Assembly: GCF_019308285.1 (NCBI RefSeq)
Contig: NZ_WWEM01000033.1
Coordinates: 248,001 to 312,000, forward strand
Reading direction: 5' to 3'
DNA from: Flavobacterium quisquiliarum
GTDB taxonomy: Bacteria; Bacteroidota; Bacteroidia; Flavobacteriales; Flavobacteriaceae
DNA: 64,000 nt
In this document: positions 32,525-41,218 of the stretch, piece after piece
Layout: every line of letters begins with the position of its first letter
Position numbering within the stretch: position 1 is the stretch's first letter
Translations under genes and position numbers: made by a program
The notes under the pieces: generated by a model
Seen by the model: only the letters and a program-made list of their open reading frames with translations
Databases searched by the model: none
Told to the model about the DNA's origin: nothing

Positions 32525-33088
32525 CTATCCTGGAAAATATTGTGGTTTAAGCTTTTTGTAAACTAAATAGATTAAGAAACCGAAAACAGCTCCAAAGAAA
32601 TATCCTGCTAGAATATCACCCGGATAATGCAATCCTAAATAAATACGGCTGTAAGCAAAAATTAACGGCCATAAGAACAAGAATCCTAAATATTTGAAGT
32701 AACGTTTTAAAACCAAAAATAAGAATGTTGCAACAGCCATTGTATTAGCGGCATGTCCTGAGAAAAAGCTAAAGGATTTTCTAACTTGAACAACTCTAAT
32801 AATTGTATTTACTTCTGGATCATTACATGGACGTAAACGCTGAAAAGTGTGTTTGAATAAATTACAAGTTTGATCTGTAAAAGCAATCAAAATAGCTATA
32901 AAAAGCAATAAATACAAGGTTTGTTTTCCTCCTATTTTTTTATAAATAAGATAGAATAGAAATAAGAAAAATGGCGTCCAATACAACTGATTGGTAATGA
33001 CCAACCAAAGTTTATCGTATGTTTCAGAACCTAATCCATTAAGAAATATTAAAAGATCTTTGTCTAATTCCTGTATTTTTTCAAGCAT
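32525..33088 (-). CDS. PAP2-family membrane phosphatase
   Basis: 187 residues with about five membrane segments. The three PAP2 signature blocks are present: KHTFQRLRP, FSGHAAN and SRIYLGLHYPGD, including both catalytic histidines and the two arginines. Likely substrates are undecaprenyl diphosphate or phosphatidic/phosphatidylglycerol phosphate; sequence does not separate these. The start overlaps the tatA stop by one base, so both form an operon. Confidence 0.92.
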   Translation of the reverse strand: MLEKIQELDKDLLIFLNGLGSETYDKLWLVITNQLYWTPFFLFLFYLIYKKIGGKQTLYLLLFIAILIAFTDQTCNLFKHTFQRLRPCNDPEVNTIIRVVQVRKSFSFFSGHAANTMAVATFLFLVLKRYFKYLGFLFLWPLIFAYSRIYLGLHYPGDILAGYFFGAVFGFLIYLVYKKLKPQYFPG

Positions 33089-33435
33089 TATCGTTGGCGT
33101 TTAATAGGTCCGGAAAGAGAATCAATATCTTCTTTTACTTTGTCAATTTCAGTCGCTGTATCTCCCAACAAGTTTCCTGTATCTCCAAGAAGATTTGATT
33201 TTGCATTGTTGATTTCTGCATTGATATTTCCAGTGATATCATTCAAAGATTTAGAATCAAGACCGTTAGCCTCGGCTCCTTTTTGAATTTCACTTTTAAT
33301 ATCATTAGTTGCATTTTTTAACTGAGCCATAGCTTTACCCATTGTACGAGCGATTTCCGGCACTTTATCTGAACCAAAAAGCATTAGCACTATAAATAGA
33401 ATAAAAACTAATTCTCCTCCTCCTATACCAAACAT
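33088..33435 (-). CDS. tatA: Twin-arginine translocase subunit TatA/E
   Basis: 115 residues: short N-terminus, one membrane helix (ELVFILFIVLMLFG), the conserved hinge FGSDKVPEIARTMGKAM, an amphipathic helix, and a polar C-terminal tail with NLLGDTGNLLGDT repeats. TatA/B-type pore component; tatC is not in the window. Co-transcribed with the PAP2 phosphatase from the -7 box at 33456-33463. Confidence 0.92.
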   Translation of the reverse strand: MFGIGGGELVFILFIVLMLFGSDKVPEIARTMGKAMAQLKNATNDIKSEIQKGAEANGLDSKSLNDITGNINAEINNAKSNLLGDTGNLLGDTATEIDKVKEDIDSLSGPIKRQR

Positions 33436-33455
33436 AACTTTTATTTTTGTTGTCG

Positions 33456-33463
33456 CAAAGATA
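33456..33463 (-). promoter_or_regulatory. -7 promoter element for tatA-PAP2
   Basis: Minus strand TATCTTTG, exact TAnnTTTG, 20 bases before the tatA ATG. Confidence 0.65.
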
Positions 33464-33532
33464 TTAAATTTTGAAGCTTAGAGTTTTAAAATTAACTTAA
33501 AAAGTCCTTTAAAATTCATTTCTTCAAAAATA

Positions 33533-33570
33533 AAAAAGTTCATCAAGCTTTCCAGCCTGATGAACTTTTT
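33533..33570. terminator. Terminator after the M1 peptidase gene
   Basis: Perfect 13-bp stem AAAAAGTTCATCA / TGATGAACTTTTT with a 12-base loop; usable on both strands but positioned for the minus-strand operon. Confidence 0.85.
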
Positions 33571-33588
33571 CTATTATTCTATTTCTTT

Positions 33589-35832
33589 TTAGTCAAATTT
33601 TGACTTAGTCTCTACTTTTGGCCAAGAGTTATTGGTTACATCGATATCTGCTGTTAACAATTTTGGATCGATTTGAATACTCTTAATTGCTTTTGTTGTA
33701 GCATATACTTTTTTAGCCGTTTCGTTACTTTTTCTCCAGATTTGTGCTGGATATTGGTAATTATCTTTAGAACCATCTTCATAAGTAATCTCAACTAAAA
33801 TTGGCATAATCATTCCGCCTGGTTTATTGAATTCTACCTCATAGAAATATTTAGGCGATTTGATGCTTGCTTTTTCTTCAGCTGTAAAAGTTTGATCTAC
33901 ATAATCTGCTAAAGGTTTGAAATCTTCAATTTTTAAAGCTTTTTTCTTAGATTGATTTACCTCTGCATTATCTCCTGCAACTAAGTAAACAAAAGGCCCT
34001 TTTTCATAACCAAAACGTCCTTTTCTCACTTTTACATCTTTAAGATCTGCTGTTGGAGTATCTGAAACGTAATATTGTTTTACATCTTTAATTCCGATAT
34101 CTACAAAATCAGTTGAATAGAACCATCCTCTCCAGAACCAGTCTAAGTCTACTGCAGAAGCATCTTCCATTGTTCTAAAAAAATCTTCTGGTGTCGGATG
34201 TTTGAATTTCCATCTGTTTGCGTATGTTTTAAAAGCATAATCAAACAATTCTCTTCCCATTACCACTTCTCTTAAAATATTAAGACCTGTAGCTGGTTTT
34301 CCGTATGCGTTATTCCCAAATTGGTGAATTGTTTCAGAGTTAGACATAATTGGCTCTAAGAACTTTTGATCACCGCTCATATAAGGAACAATATTTTTTG
34401 CCGGCCCTCTTCTTGAAGGGAAATTGGGATCTAATTCCTGCTCGGCTAAATATTCTAAAAACGAGTTCAAACCTTCATCCATCCAAGTCCATTGACGCTC
34501 ATCTGAGTTTACAATCATTGGAAAGAAAGTATGTCCTACTTCGTGGATAATAACTCCAATCATTCCGTTTTTAACTTCTCTACTGGTTACACCATTTTCG
34601 TCAGGACGACCATAGTTCCAGCAAATCATTGGATATTCCATTCCTTGATCTTCAGCCGAAACTGAAACCGCTTTTGGATAAGGATAATCAAACGTATGAG
34701 AAGAATAGCTTTTTAAAGTATGCGCTACAACCATTGTTGAAGTTTCTCCCCAAAGCGGATTAGATTCTTTTGGATAAACAGATTCTGCCATTACAGTTCT
34801 GTTTCCAATTTTTACCGCCATTGCATCGTAAATGAATTTTCTTGAAGAAGCAATTCCGAAATCACGAACATTTTTGGCACTGAATTTCCAAGTTTTTTTC
34901 TTTTCAGAGAAACCTTTTTCTGCCGCTTCTGCTTCTGCCTGTGTTACAATAACCACTGGTTTATCAAATGATTTCTGTGCTTGTTCGTAACGCTTAACCT
35001 GTTCAGCAGTAAAAACCTCGCTTCTATTCGTTAATTCTCCCGTTGCATCAATTACGTGATCTGCAGGAACGGTAATATTTACATCAAAGTTTCCGAAAGG
35101 AAGAGCAAACTCTCCACTTCCCCAAAACTGCATATTCTGCCAGCCTTCAACATCATTATAAACTGCCATTCTTGGATAAAACTGAGCAATAACATATAGT
35201 TTGTTGCCATCTTTTTCAAATAGTTCATATCCAGAACGTCCGCCTTCTTTTCTGTAATTATTGATATTGTACCACCATTTTATAGAAAAAGAAATTTTTT
35301 CACCAGGTTTTAATGGAGAAGCCAAGTTGATACGCATCATCGTTTCGTTGATTGTATAAGACATTGGATTTCCTTTAGCATCTTTTACCTGATCAATATT
35401 AAAACCACGCTCCAAATCTTTTTTCAAATATTTAGAAGAAAAACCTTCTAGCGGCAAAACCTGATTGATTTTTTCGCCTTCAGCCAATGAAGTTTGTCCA
35501 TTTGCCTTTGCTTGATTTTGATCCAGCTGAATCCAAAGATATTCTAAACTGTCAGGTGAATTATTAGAATAAGTTATAACTTCAGATCCAGTTAATTTTG
35601 AATTTTTATCATCTAATTCAACATCGATTTTATAATCTGCTTGCTGTTGATAATATGCTGGCCCTGGAGCTCCAGAAGCAGTACGAAACATATTTGGAGT
35701 CGCCAGCAAATCATACATTTGACTGAACTTATTTGTATCGTATTTACCCTGCTGTCTTGTAGGTGTGGTTGTTGCTTTTTCCTGCGCAATCAACATTGCT
35801 GGAAAAAGCAATAATAATGAAATTTTTTTCAT
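33589..35832 (-). CDS. Secreted M1-family zinc metallopeptidase
   Basis: 747 residues with a signal peptide (ISLLLLFPAMLIAQ). The gluzincin site is H430-E-V-G-H434 with E453 as third ligand exactly 18 residues later (HEXXH-x18-E). The N-terminal beta domain typical of M1 enzymes precedes it. The GXMEN-like substrate motif appears only as DQGMEYPMICWN. The C-terminal half has no T9SS sorting domain. It is the last gene, 65 bases behind DUF6702, of a run of secreted-protein genes and could process their products (inference). Confidence 0.92.
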   Translation of the reverse strand: MKKISLLLLFPAMLIAQEKATTTPTRQQGKYDTNKFSQMYDLLATPNMFRTASGAPGPAYYQQQADYKIDVELDDKNSKLTGSEVITYSNNSPDSLEYLWIQLDQNQAKANGQTSLAEGEKINQVLPLEGFSSKYLKKDLERGFNIDQVKDAKGNPMSYTINETMMRINLASPLKPGEKISFSIKWWYNINNYRKEGGRSGYELFEKDGNKLYVIAQFYPRMAVYNDVEGWQNMQFWGSGEFALPFGNFDVNITVPADHVIDATGELTNRSEVFTAEQVKRYEQAQKSFDKPVVIVTQAEAEAAEKGFSEKKKTWKFSAKNVRDFGIASSRKFIYDAMAVKIGNRTVMAESVYPKESNPLWGETSTMVVAHTLKSYSSHTFDYPYPKAVSVSAEDQGMEYPMICWNYGRPDENGVTSREVKNGMIGVIIHEVGHTFFPMIVNSDERQWTWMDEGLNSFLEYLAEQELDPNFPSRRGPAKNIVPYMSGDQKFLEPIMSNSETIHQFGNNAYGKPATGLNILREVVMGRELFDYAFKTYANRWKFKHPTPEDFFRTMEDASAVDLDWFWRGWFYSTDFVDIGIKDVKQYYVSDTPTADLKDVKVRKGRFGYEKGPFVYLVAGDNAEVNQSKKKALKIEDFKPLADYVDQTFTAEEKASIKSPKYFYEVEFNKPGGMIMPILVEITYEDGSKDNYQYPAQIWRKSNETAKKVYATTKAIKSIQIDPKLLTADIDVTNNSWPKVETKSKFD

Positions 35833-35897
35833 AAAAATCGAATGGTAATTTATCAGGGTGTGAAAATAGCAATTAAAACCATAATTTAACCCCCTAT

Positions 35898-36404
35898 TTA
35901 ATACTTTAACACTTCTTTCCTTGAAGATTCTGTAAAGAGAACACTCTTTTTAGTGTCAAATGCTGTAATATGTGTAATGTTTTGCTGTTCTGAGTTCCAA
36001 TCTACCAAAATAGTATTTGCAATTTCCAGTGTTTTAAATTTATCTACATTTTGAATTCTGGAATAACAAACCAAAACATCATCTGCTTCCACTTCTTTAG
36101 ACAAAAAAACTATTGTTTTGGATTGTCCGTTAACTTTGACTGAAAAATGTTCTGAGAGATATTTTTTTAATAATTCTACATCTTCCGGTCTTTCTTTACT
36201 TGTACCCGCAAAAGTCTTTTTGTGATATTTCTTTTCCATTGCATTATTCAAATCATCAATAAAAATGCGGGAAGTAATTTGCAACATCTTTTTTTCAGCA
36301 GCATAATTTACCTGAAAAACACCAACATAAAACTTATGAAATGCGAATGATGAAGACAATACAAATAAGACTGCCAGAAAACAGTAAACTAATTTATTTT
36401 TCAT
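35898..36404 (-). CDS. DUF6702-type secreted protein
   Basis: 168 residues with a signal peptide (VYCFLAVLFVLSSSFAFHKF). The opening HKFYVGVFQVNYAAEKKMLQ and the later FIDDLNNAME are typical of a small secreted family (DUF6702, named from memory) that in Bacteroidota is commonly found next to M1 peptidase genes. Function unknown. It overlaps the preceding paralog D by 4 bases and precedes the M1 peptidase by 65. Confidence 0.8.
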   Translation of the reverse strand: MKNKLVYCFLAVLFVLSSSFAFHKFYVGVFQVNYAAEKKMLQITSRIFIDDLNNAMEKKYHKKTFAGTSKERPEDVELLKKYLSEHFSVKVNGQSKTIVFLSKEVEADDVLVCYSRIQNVDKFKTLEIANTILVDWNSEQQNITHITAFDTKKSVLFTESSRKEVLKY

Positions 36405-37156
36405 TTTTTAGAAGCTACAGCTTTCTTAAACTCTTTATTCTTGTTCACCATAAAGTCCATTAATTGAAATTTTTGGTCTGGATTAACAAATTCTCTTGAA
36501 TGCGGGTCATTTGAACAATACATTAAAAACAACTCAATTTCATCATCTTTAAGCCCCAGTGTTTTGTTATAGAAGTCTTTTGTGAAATTATCTTTAGCAT
36601 ATTCCACAAAAGCAATATCTGTAATTTCTTCTTCTTTAACTTCATCTTTTTTGCTCAAAAGTTTTTTGACATCTTTAAAGATTCGAACAAAATCAGTTCC
36701 ATATTTTATGGTTTGATCTGAAAGCATTGCTTTATTCTCTGGCGTAGAAAGATTATCACCTTCAAACTGCATATCAACAATTTTCTGAGAACCGCCCTGC
36801 AATGATTTTACTTTTAATTCTTTATGAACTACAACTTCTTTAAGCTGATTATTGACTAAATCTAATTTTGCTTTAAAAAGAATCTCAGCACAGTCTTTTT
36901 CAGTTAAAACAATTTTCTTTGATTGAAACGTCAGACCAGAGAACAGCAAAGTATCTTTTGGCTGTGCCATAATATCAAACAAACCGCCAGCACCAATAAA
37001 TGTCCGAACATTTGCATTAATATTCATTACATAACCACTTTCTATGGTTAAAAAATCATTGATAACTTGACCGTGTAATGGTTTCCTGAAACCGTTTTGT
37101 CCTAATACAAATTGACAAAATAAGCAGACAACGAGTACTCCTAATTTATTTTTCAT
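36401..37156 (-). CDS. Secreted carboxypeptidase-regulatory-like protein, paralog D
   Basis: 251 residues with a signal peptide (GVLVVCLFCQFVLGQ). The mature N-terminus (about 20-110) is a diverged carboxypeptidase-D-regulatory-like beta-sandwich (VNDF-like strands, DTLLFSGLTFQSKKIVLTEK). It keeps the LLFSG-F/VNL strand shared with paralogs A-C but has lost their central LGI-P-GQKK block. The C-terminal ~100 residues are helical. It overlaps C by 11 and DUF6702 by 4 bases. Confidence 0.75.
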   Translation of the reverse strand: MKNKLGVLVVCLFCQFVLGQNGFRKPLHGQVINDFLTIESGYVMNINANVRTFIGAGGLFDIMAQPKDTLLFSGLTFQSKKIVLTEKDCAEILFKAKLDLVNNQLKEVVVHKELKVKSLQGGSQKIVDMQFEGDNLSTPENKAMLSDQTIKYGTDFVRIFKDVKKLLSKKDEVKEEEITDIAFVEYAKDNFTKDFYNKTLGLKDDEIELFLMYCSNDPHSREFVNPDQKFQLMDFMVNKNKEFKKAVASKK

Positions 37157-37874
37157 TTTCGAGAATTGTTAGATATTTTCTTGCTAGATCTGTGATTAAA
37201 AACATACTCATTGTTTTGTTTTTAGTATTCAAAGATACAGCAAAATCGGTATCTTCTATACAAAATAATTGAAATCCTTTTATATAATCCACAGGTATTT
37301 TCAATCTATCTGTATAATAATTCTCATCAAAAACGTATTCTAGTTTTCTAAAAAGCGCCTCTTTTTCCTCTACCTTTACTTCTTTTTTCAACATTGCAGT
37401 TCTTCCCGACATAGCATTCAAAAGCTTATCCACTGAGGTTGAAGTAGCGGTGTAAACTTTTCGTTCTGCAGGTGTATATTTTTTTTGTCCGTACGGAATA
37501 ATCCCAAGATTCTCTGCTGTAATATTGGCATTTTCATTTACAATCACTTCTTTCAATTCGACTTCCTTTGCCGTCATTTTAACCACCAACAAACTAGAAT
37601 TCAAATCTTCCAAAGTAATTCTCCGTCTAAGCGGATCTAAGTTTACTGCAGAAAAAACCAAAACCTCACCTTCACGCACTGAAATCGAAAAATTACCATC
37701 AGAATCTGAAACTGTAGCTACTTGAGTTGTATTATTAATAATATTCACCCCTTCAACTGGAGTGGATTGTTCCATTACTCTTCCAAGCAATTCCTTCGAA
37801 TTTCCTTTTTGCCCAAAACCAAACTGAACAAAAAAGACAAACAGGACAATTAATATATTTTTACTTATTCTCAC
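37146..37874 (-). CDS. Secreted carboxypeptidase-regulatory-like protein, paralog C
   Basis: 242 residues: signal peptide (NILIVLFVFFVQFGFGQ), carboxypeptidase-regulatory-like domain (LLGRVMEQSTPVEGVNIINN, VSDSDGNFSISVREGEVLVF), then the family block NLGIIPYGQKKYTPAERKVY and a helical C-terminal region ending FLITDLARKYLTILENEK. The fold is the same as in the N-terminus of TonB-dependent receptors, but no barrel follows. It overlaps B by 14 and D by 11 bases. Confidence 0.8.
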   Translation of the reverse strand: MRISKNILIVLFVFFVQFGFGQKGNSKELLGRVMEQSTPVEGVNIINNTTQVATVSDSDGNFSISVREGEVLVFSAVNLDPLRRRITLEDLNSSLLVVKMTAKEVELKEVIVNENANITAENLGIIPYGQKKYTPAERKVYTATSTSVDKLLNAMSGRTAMLKKEVKVEEKEALFRKLEYVFDENYYTDRLKIPVDYIKGFQLFCIEDTDFAVSLNTKNKTMSMFLITDLARKYLTILENEK

Positions 37875-38637
37875 TCGAAATTATTTCTTTATACTTCACA
37901 GCCAGTTCTCCTAAAAGAAATTCAGTGGATGTTTTATTTTTAGAATTCATTACAGCACAAAAACGCTCGTCTTCCACCGCATACAATTTAAATTCGTTTA
38001 TATTTTGTTCTGGTATTTTTAATTTTTGAATAAAATAACCCTCATCAAACAAATAACTCAATTTCGCAAAATTCTTTTCTTTTTTTTCTATTCCAACATT
38101 CGCTTTCAGCCGTTTTGTCCTGCCGTTTATTTTATTTATCAAAGGATCAAGTTGCATAGAACCACCTAAAAGCCCCAGTAATATAATTGGCTTAAAATCT
38201 CCTGCCGTTGCCAATTGTCTTTCGGCCTGCGTAAACTTTTTTTGACCATGCGGAACAATTCCTAAATTTTCAGCGGTGATATTAGTCTTTTCATTCACAA
38301 TTACCTCATTCAATACCACTTCTTTTGGAATCATTCCTACTACAAATTTTTCTGAAGATTTCAAATCATCAGCACTAATTCGTCGTTTAATGGCTTCTAA
38401 ATTGACAGAAGAAAAAATCAAAATCTGCCCTTCTTTGACAGGTATCGAAAAATTACCATCGACACCTGAAACAGCAGTTGCCTGAGTATCATTATTAACA
38501 ATATTTACTCCTTCAACGACGTTCGAAAGAGCAGTTATTTTACCATATAGTGGCTTCATTTCTGTCTGCCCAATACTACTTTGAACAAAAAACAGAAAAA
38601 AAGCAGCTGATATGGTTTTATTTGTTTTCACTAGCAA
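37861..38637 (-). CDS. Secreted carboxypeptidase-regulatory-like protein, paralog B
   Basis: 258 residues: signal peptide ending SSIGQ, regulatory-like domain (LYGKITALSNVVEGVNIVNN, VSGVDGNFSIPVKEGQILIF), block NLGIVPHGQKKFTQAERQLA, and a C-terminus (KNKTSTEFLLGELAVKYKEI) almost identical to that of paralog A at both protein and DNA level. It overlaps A by 20 bases and C by 14. Function unknown; secreted, possibly a binding partner of the others. Confidence 0.8.
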   Translation of the reverse strand: MLVKTNKTISAAFFLFFVQSSIGQTEMKPLYGKITALSNVVEGVNIVNNDTQATAVSGVDGNFSIPVKEGQILIFSSVNLEAIKRRISADDLKSSEKFVVGMIPKEVVLNEVIVNEKTNITAENLGIVPHGQKKFTQAERQLATAGDFKPIILLGLLGGSMQLDPLINKINGRTKRLKANVGIEKKEKNFAKLSYLFDEGYFIQKLKIPEQNINEFKLYAVEDERFCAVMNSKNKTSTEFLLGELAVKYKEIISSENK

Positions 38638-39385
38638 TTATCTCTTTATACTTCACAGCTAATTCTCCTAAAAGAAATTCAGTGGATGTTTTATTTTTAG
38701 AATTTAAAACTGCCGTAAACTTATCATTATCCACAGCATAATACTCAAAGCCTTTTACATATTCTGCTGGAATTTTCAATCGCTCAATAAAATGCTCTAA
38801 ACTAAACATATTCTCCAAAAGCCTCATAAAGAACTCTTTTTTCTCTACCACAGCTTCTTTTTTCAGCATTGCCGTTCTTCCTGAGAAAAAATTCAGTAAA
38901 GGATCTGCAGAGATTGATCCACCAACCATTCCTCCTCCATTTGCCGTAGCATCTAATGCCGTTGCTGTTCTTAATTTTCTTTCGGCAGCAGTATATTTTT
39001 TCTGACCTTCAGGAATTATCCCGAGACTTTCAGCATTAATATTATCATATCTTTTTATCACAACTTCTTGCAATTGATACATCACCATATTAAGCGTAAC
39101 TGTAAAATTAATATTTGAAAAATCCTCTTGTTTCACCATAATTCTTTTTTCTTTAAAAGTTACCGAAGAAAAAACAAGCACATCGTCTGCTTTAGCCATA
39201 ATTGAAAATGATCCAGAGGCATCTGAAGTTACTGTTTCTTCTGTCTGCGCATTGATAACATAAACCCCATCGGCGTTTGAAACACTCGATACAATCTTAC
39301 CATTTAAAACAGAACGATCCTGGGTTTGAGCTAAACAAGCCTGACCCGCAATAACAACTAAAAAACAAGTGATTTTCTGAAACAA
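38618..39385 (-). CDS. Secreted carboxypeptidase-regulatory-like protein, paralog A
   Basis: 255 residues, first gene of the run. Signal peptide (ITCFLVVIAGQACLAQ), regulatory-like domain (LNGKIVSSVSNADGVYVINA, SDASGSFSIMAKADDVLVFS), block SLGIIPEGQKKYTAAERKLR, a Gly-rich stretch, and the C-terminus shared with paralog B. A -7 box lies at 39439-39446. No enzymatic residues were recognised. Confidence 0.8.
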   Translation of the reverse strand: MFQKITCFLVVIAGQACLAQTQDRSVLNGKIVSSVSNADGVYVINAQTEETVTSDASGSFSIMAKADDVLVFSSVTFKEKRIMVKQEDFSNINFTVTLNMVMYQLQEVVIKRYDNINAESLGIIPEGQKKYTAAERKLRTATALDATANGGGMVGGSISADPLLNFFSGRTAMLKKEAVVEKKEFFMRLLENMFSLEHFIERLKIPAEYVKGFEYYAVDNDKFTAVLNSKNKTSTEFLLGELAVKYKEIIASENK

Positions 39386-39438
39386 AATGAAATAAATTAA
39401 AAATATTCTTAAAACGGTAAAAATATCTTAATCTCATC

Positions 39439-39446
39439 CAAATTTA
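39439..39446 (-). promoter_or_regulatory. Probable -7 promoter element for the secreted-paralog operon
   Basis: Minus strand TAAATTTG, exact TAnnTTTG, 53 bases before the ATG of paralog A. Confidence 0.55.
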
Positions 39447-39548
39447 ATACTAATGAGTTGGTAAAAATATGTTAATTAAAATCTTAAAAAAATACGCCAA
39501 GAAAGAGTTTTTAATACCTTTATCGAACAAATTTTGAGTCAAAAAATC

Positions 39549-40256
39549 ATGAAAAGCATTATTATTGCAAGCACCTCTACCTTGCACGGAGGAAAATATC
39601 TAGAATATCTTTTACCAACTTTAAAATCGCATTTTAAGAACTGTAAAACCATATTATTTATTCCTTATGCACGTCCAAGTGGCATATCACATGATGAATA
39701 TACACAAAAAGCAAAAGAAGCTTTTTCATCAATCAACATAGAAGTAAAAGGGATTCATGAATTTGAAAATCCGCAAGATGCTGTAAAAAATGCAGAAGGA
39801 ATTTTTACCGGCGGAGGCAACACTTTTTTATTGGTCACACAGCTTTATAAAAACAACGTCATGCAATTACTTTCCGAAACAGTAAAAAACGGAACTCCTT
39901 ATTTAGGATCAAGCGCAGGAAGTAACATCTGTGGTTTATCAATGCAGACCACAAACGACATGCCTATAATTTACCCTCCAAGTTTCCAGACATTAGGATT
40001 AATTCCTTTCAATTTAAATCCGCATTATTTAGATGCCGATTTACAATCTAAACACATGGGAGAAACGCGCGAAACAAGAATTAAAGAATTTCATGCATTC
40101 AATGCCATTCCTGTTTTAGGATTAAGAGAAGGAAGCTGGCTTGACGTAAAAGGAGACAAAATCATTTTAAAAGGAGATTTATCTGCAAGATTATTTAAAC
40201 AAAATCAAGAGGCTATAGAATTAAACCCAGAAAGCGACTTAAGCAATCTGAACTAA
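39549..40256 (+). CDS. pepE: Peptidase E (alpha-aspartyl dipeptidase, family S51)
   Basis: 235 residues from the ATG at 39549 (an in-frame TTG 15 bases earlier is less likely). The S51 nucleophile elbow is YLGSSAGSNICG, and the FTGGGNTFLL block precedes it, as in PepE, which cleaves Asp-X dipeptides in the cytoplasm. PHYLDADLQSKHMGETRETR carries the family's downstream His. No signal peptide. Followed by a hairpin-rich spacer and the tRNA genes on the other strand. Confidence 0.92.
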   Translation: MKSIIIASTSTLHGGKYLEYLLPTLKSHFKNCKTILFIPYARPSGISHDEYTQKAKEAFSSINIEVKGIHEFENPQDAVKNAEGIFTGGGNTFLLVTQLYKNNVMQLLSETVKNGTPYLGSSAGSNICGLSMQTTNDMPIIYPPSFQTLGLIPFNLNPHYLDADLQSKHMGETRETRIKEFHAFNAIPVLGLREGSWLDVKGDKIILKGDLSARLFKQNQEAIELNPESDLSNLN

Positions 40257-40261
40257 TTTTA

Positions 40262-40339
40262 AACCATATAAGTCATATAAGTTCTTTAAAAAATTAAGCT
40301 TCAACCAAAACTTAATTTACTTATATAACTTATATGGTT
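40262..40339. repeat. Large imperfect hairpin of ACCATATAAGT-type repeats
   Basis: ACCATATAAGTCATATAAGT near 40263-40282 pairs with its inverted copy at 40319-40338 (one mismatch). An inner stem AATTAAG/CTTAATT sits between them. A third copy, ACCATATAAGTGATATAAGT, lies at 51621-51640. Looks like a dispersed repeat family. Confidence 0.65.
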
Positions 40340-40354
40340 CAAAAAAGAATAAAA

Positions 40355-40385
40355 ACAAAAAAACCTCAAACAATGTTTGAGGCTT
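40355..40385 (-). terminator. Terminator after tRNA-Gly (distal copy)
   Basis: Minus strand: CCTCAAAC-ATT-GTTTGAGG followed by seven T residues, directly after the tRNA 3' end at 40392. Confidence 0.85.
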
Positions 40386-40391
40386 TTGAAG

Positions 40392-40464
<73 letters not shown>

Positions 40465-40476
40465 ATTAACAGGGTG

Positions 40477-40484
40477 CAAATATA
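40477..40484 (-). promoter_or_regulatory. -7 promoter element for tRNA-Gly copy 1
   Basis: Minus strand TATATTTG, 12 bases before the tRNA 5' end, showing that copy 1 has its own promoter. Confidence 0.7.
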
Positions 40485-40570
40485 AATAATTTTTTATTAT
40501 TAAAAAATAAAAATCAAAAAATATTTATTTTTGACAAAGAAATCAAAACTTATTTATTTAGATTTCTTAG

Positions 40571-40643
<73 letters not shown>

Positions 40644-40653
40644 ATTGGTGGTG

Positions 40654-40661
40654 CAAATATA
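40654..40661 (-). promoter_or_regulatory. -7 promoter element for tRNA-Gly copy 2
   Basis: Minus strand TATATTTG, 10 bases before the tRNA 5' end. Confidence 0.7.
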
Positions 40662-40778
40662 AAAAGAAAGTTCAGTTCAAAACAAGCTTTTGGGCAAAAA
40701 AAATCAATAAAAAACAACATTTTTTTATAACTAATTTAAAATTAAAAAGTTATAAATTCGCTATTTTTAAAAAAAATC

Positions 40779-41216
40779 ATGATTACAATTAAAGAAATCC
40801 CATCCAAAGAAACTTATGCCGTTCGTCAACCTGTTTTAAGAAAAGGAAAACCAATAGAGAGCTGTATCTTTGATGGAGATGATCTAGAAACGACGCATCA
40901 TTACGGGTTATTTGATAATAAAAATTTAATAGGAATTATTTCGTTATTCAAAAAAATCAATCCTATATTTGCCGAGCGAAATCAAGCACAAATTCGAGGA
41001 ATGGCAGTTTTAGAAACCCACCAGAAAAAAGGATTTGGAGAAGCTTTGGTCAAACATTGTGAAACCTACTGCAATGAAAACAAAGTTGATTTGATTTGGT
41101 TTAATGCCAGAACAGCAGCTGTTGGCTTTTATCAAAAAATGAATTACCAGCCCCAAGGTGATGCTTTTGATATTAAAGACGTTGGCGAACATTATTTGAT
41201 GTTTAAAAGATTATAA
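40779..41216 (+). CDS. GNAT-family N-acetyltransferase
   Basis: 145 residues, cytoplasmic. The acetyl-CoA binding segment RGMAVLETHQKKGFGEALVK fits the GNAT motif A (R/Q-x-x-G-x-G/A, here QKKGFG), followed by VDLIWFNARTAAVGFYQKMN, the typical motif B with the Tyr-containing end. Substrate unknown. Two bases separate its stop from the L,D-transpeptidase gene, so they are probably co-transcribed. Confidence 0.9.
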   Translation: MITIKEIPSKETYAVRQPVLRKGKPIESCIFDGDDLETTHHYGLFDNKNLIGIISLFKKINPIFAERNQAQIRGMAVLETHQKKGFGEALVKHCETYCNENKVDLIWFNARTAAVGFYQKMNYQPQGDAFDIKDVGEHYLMFKRL

Positions 41217-41218
41217 TT

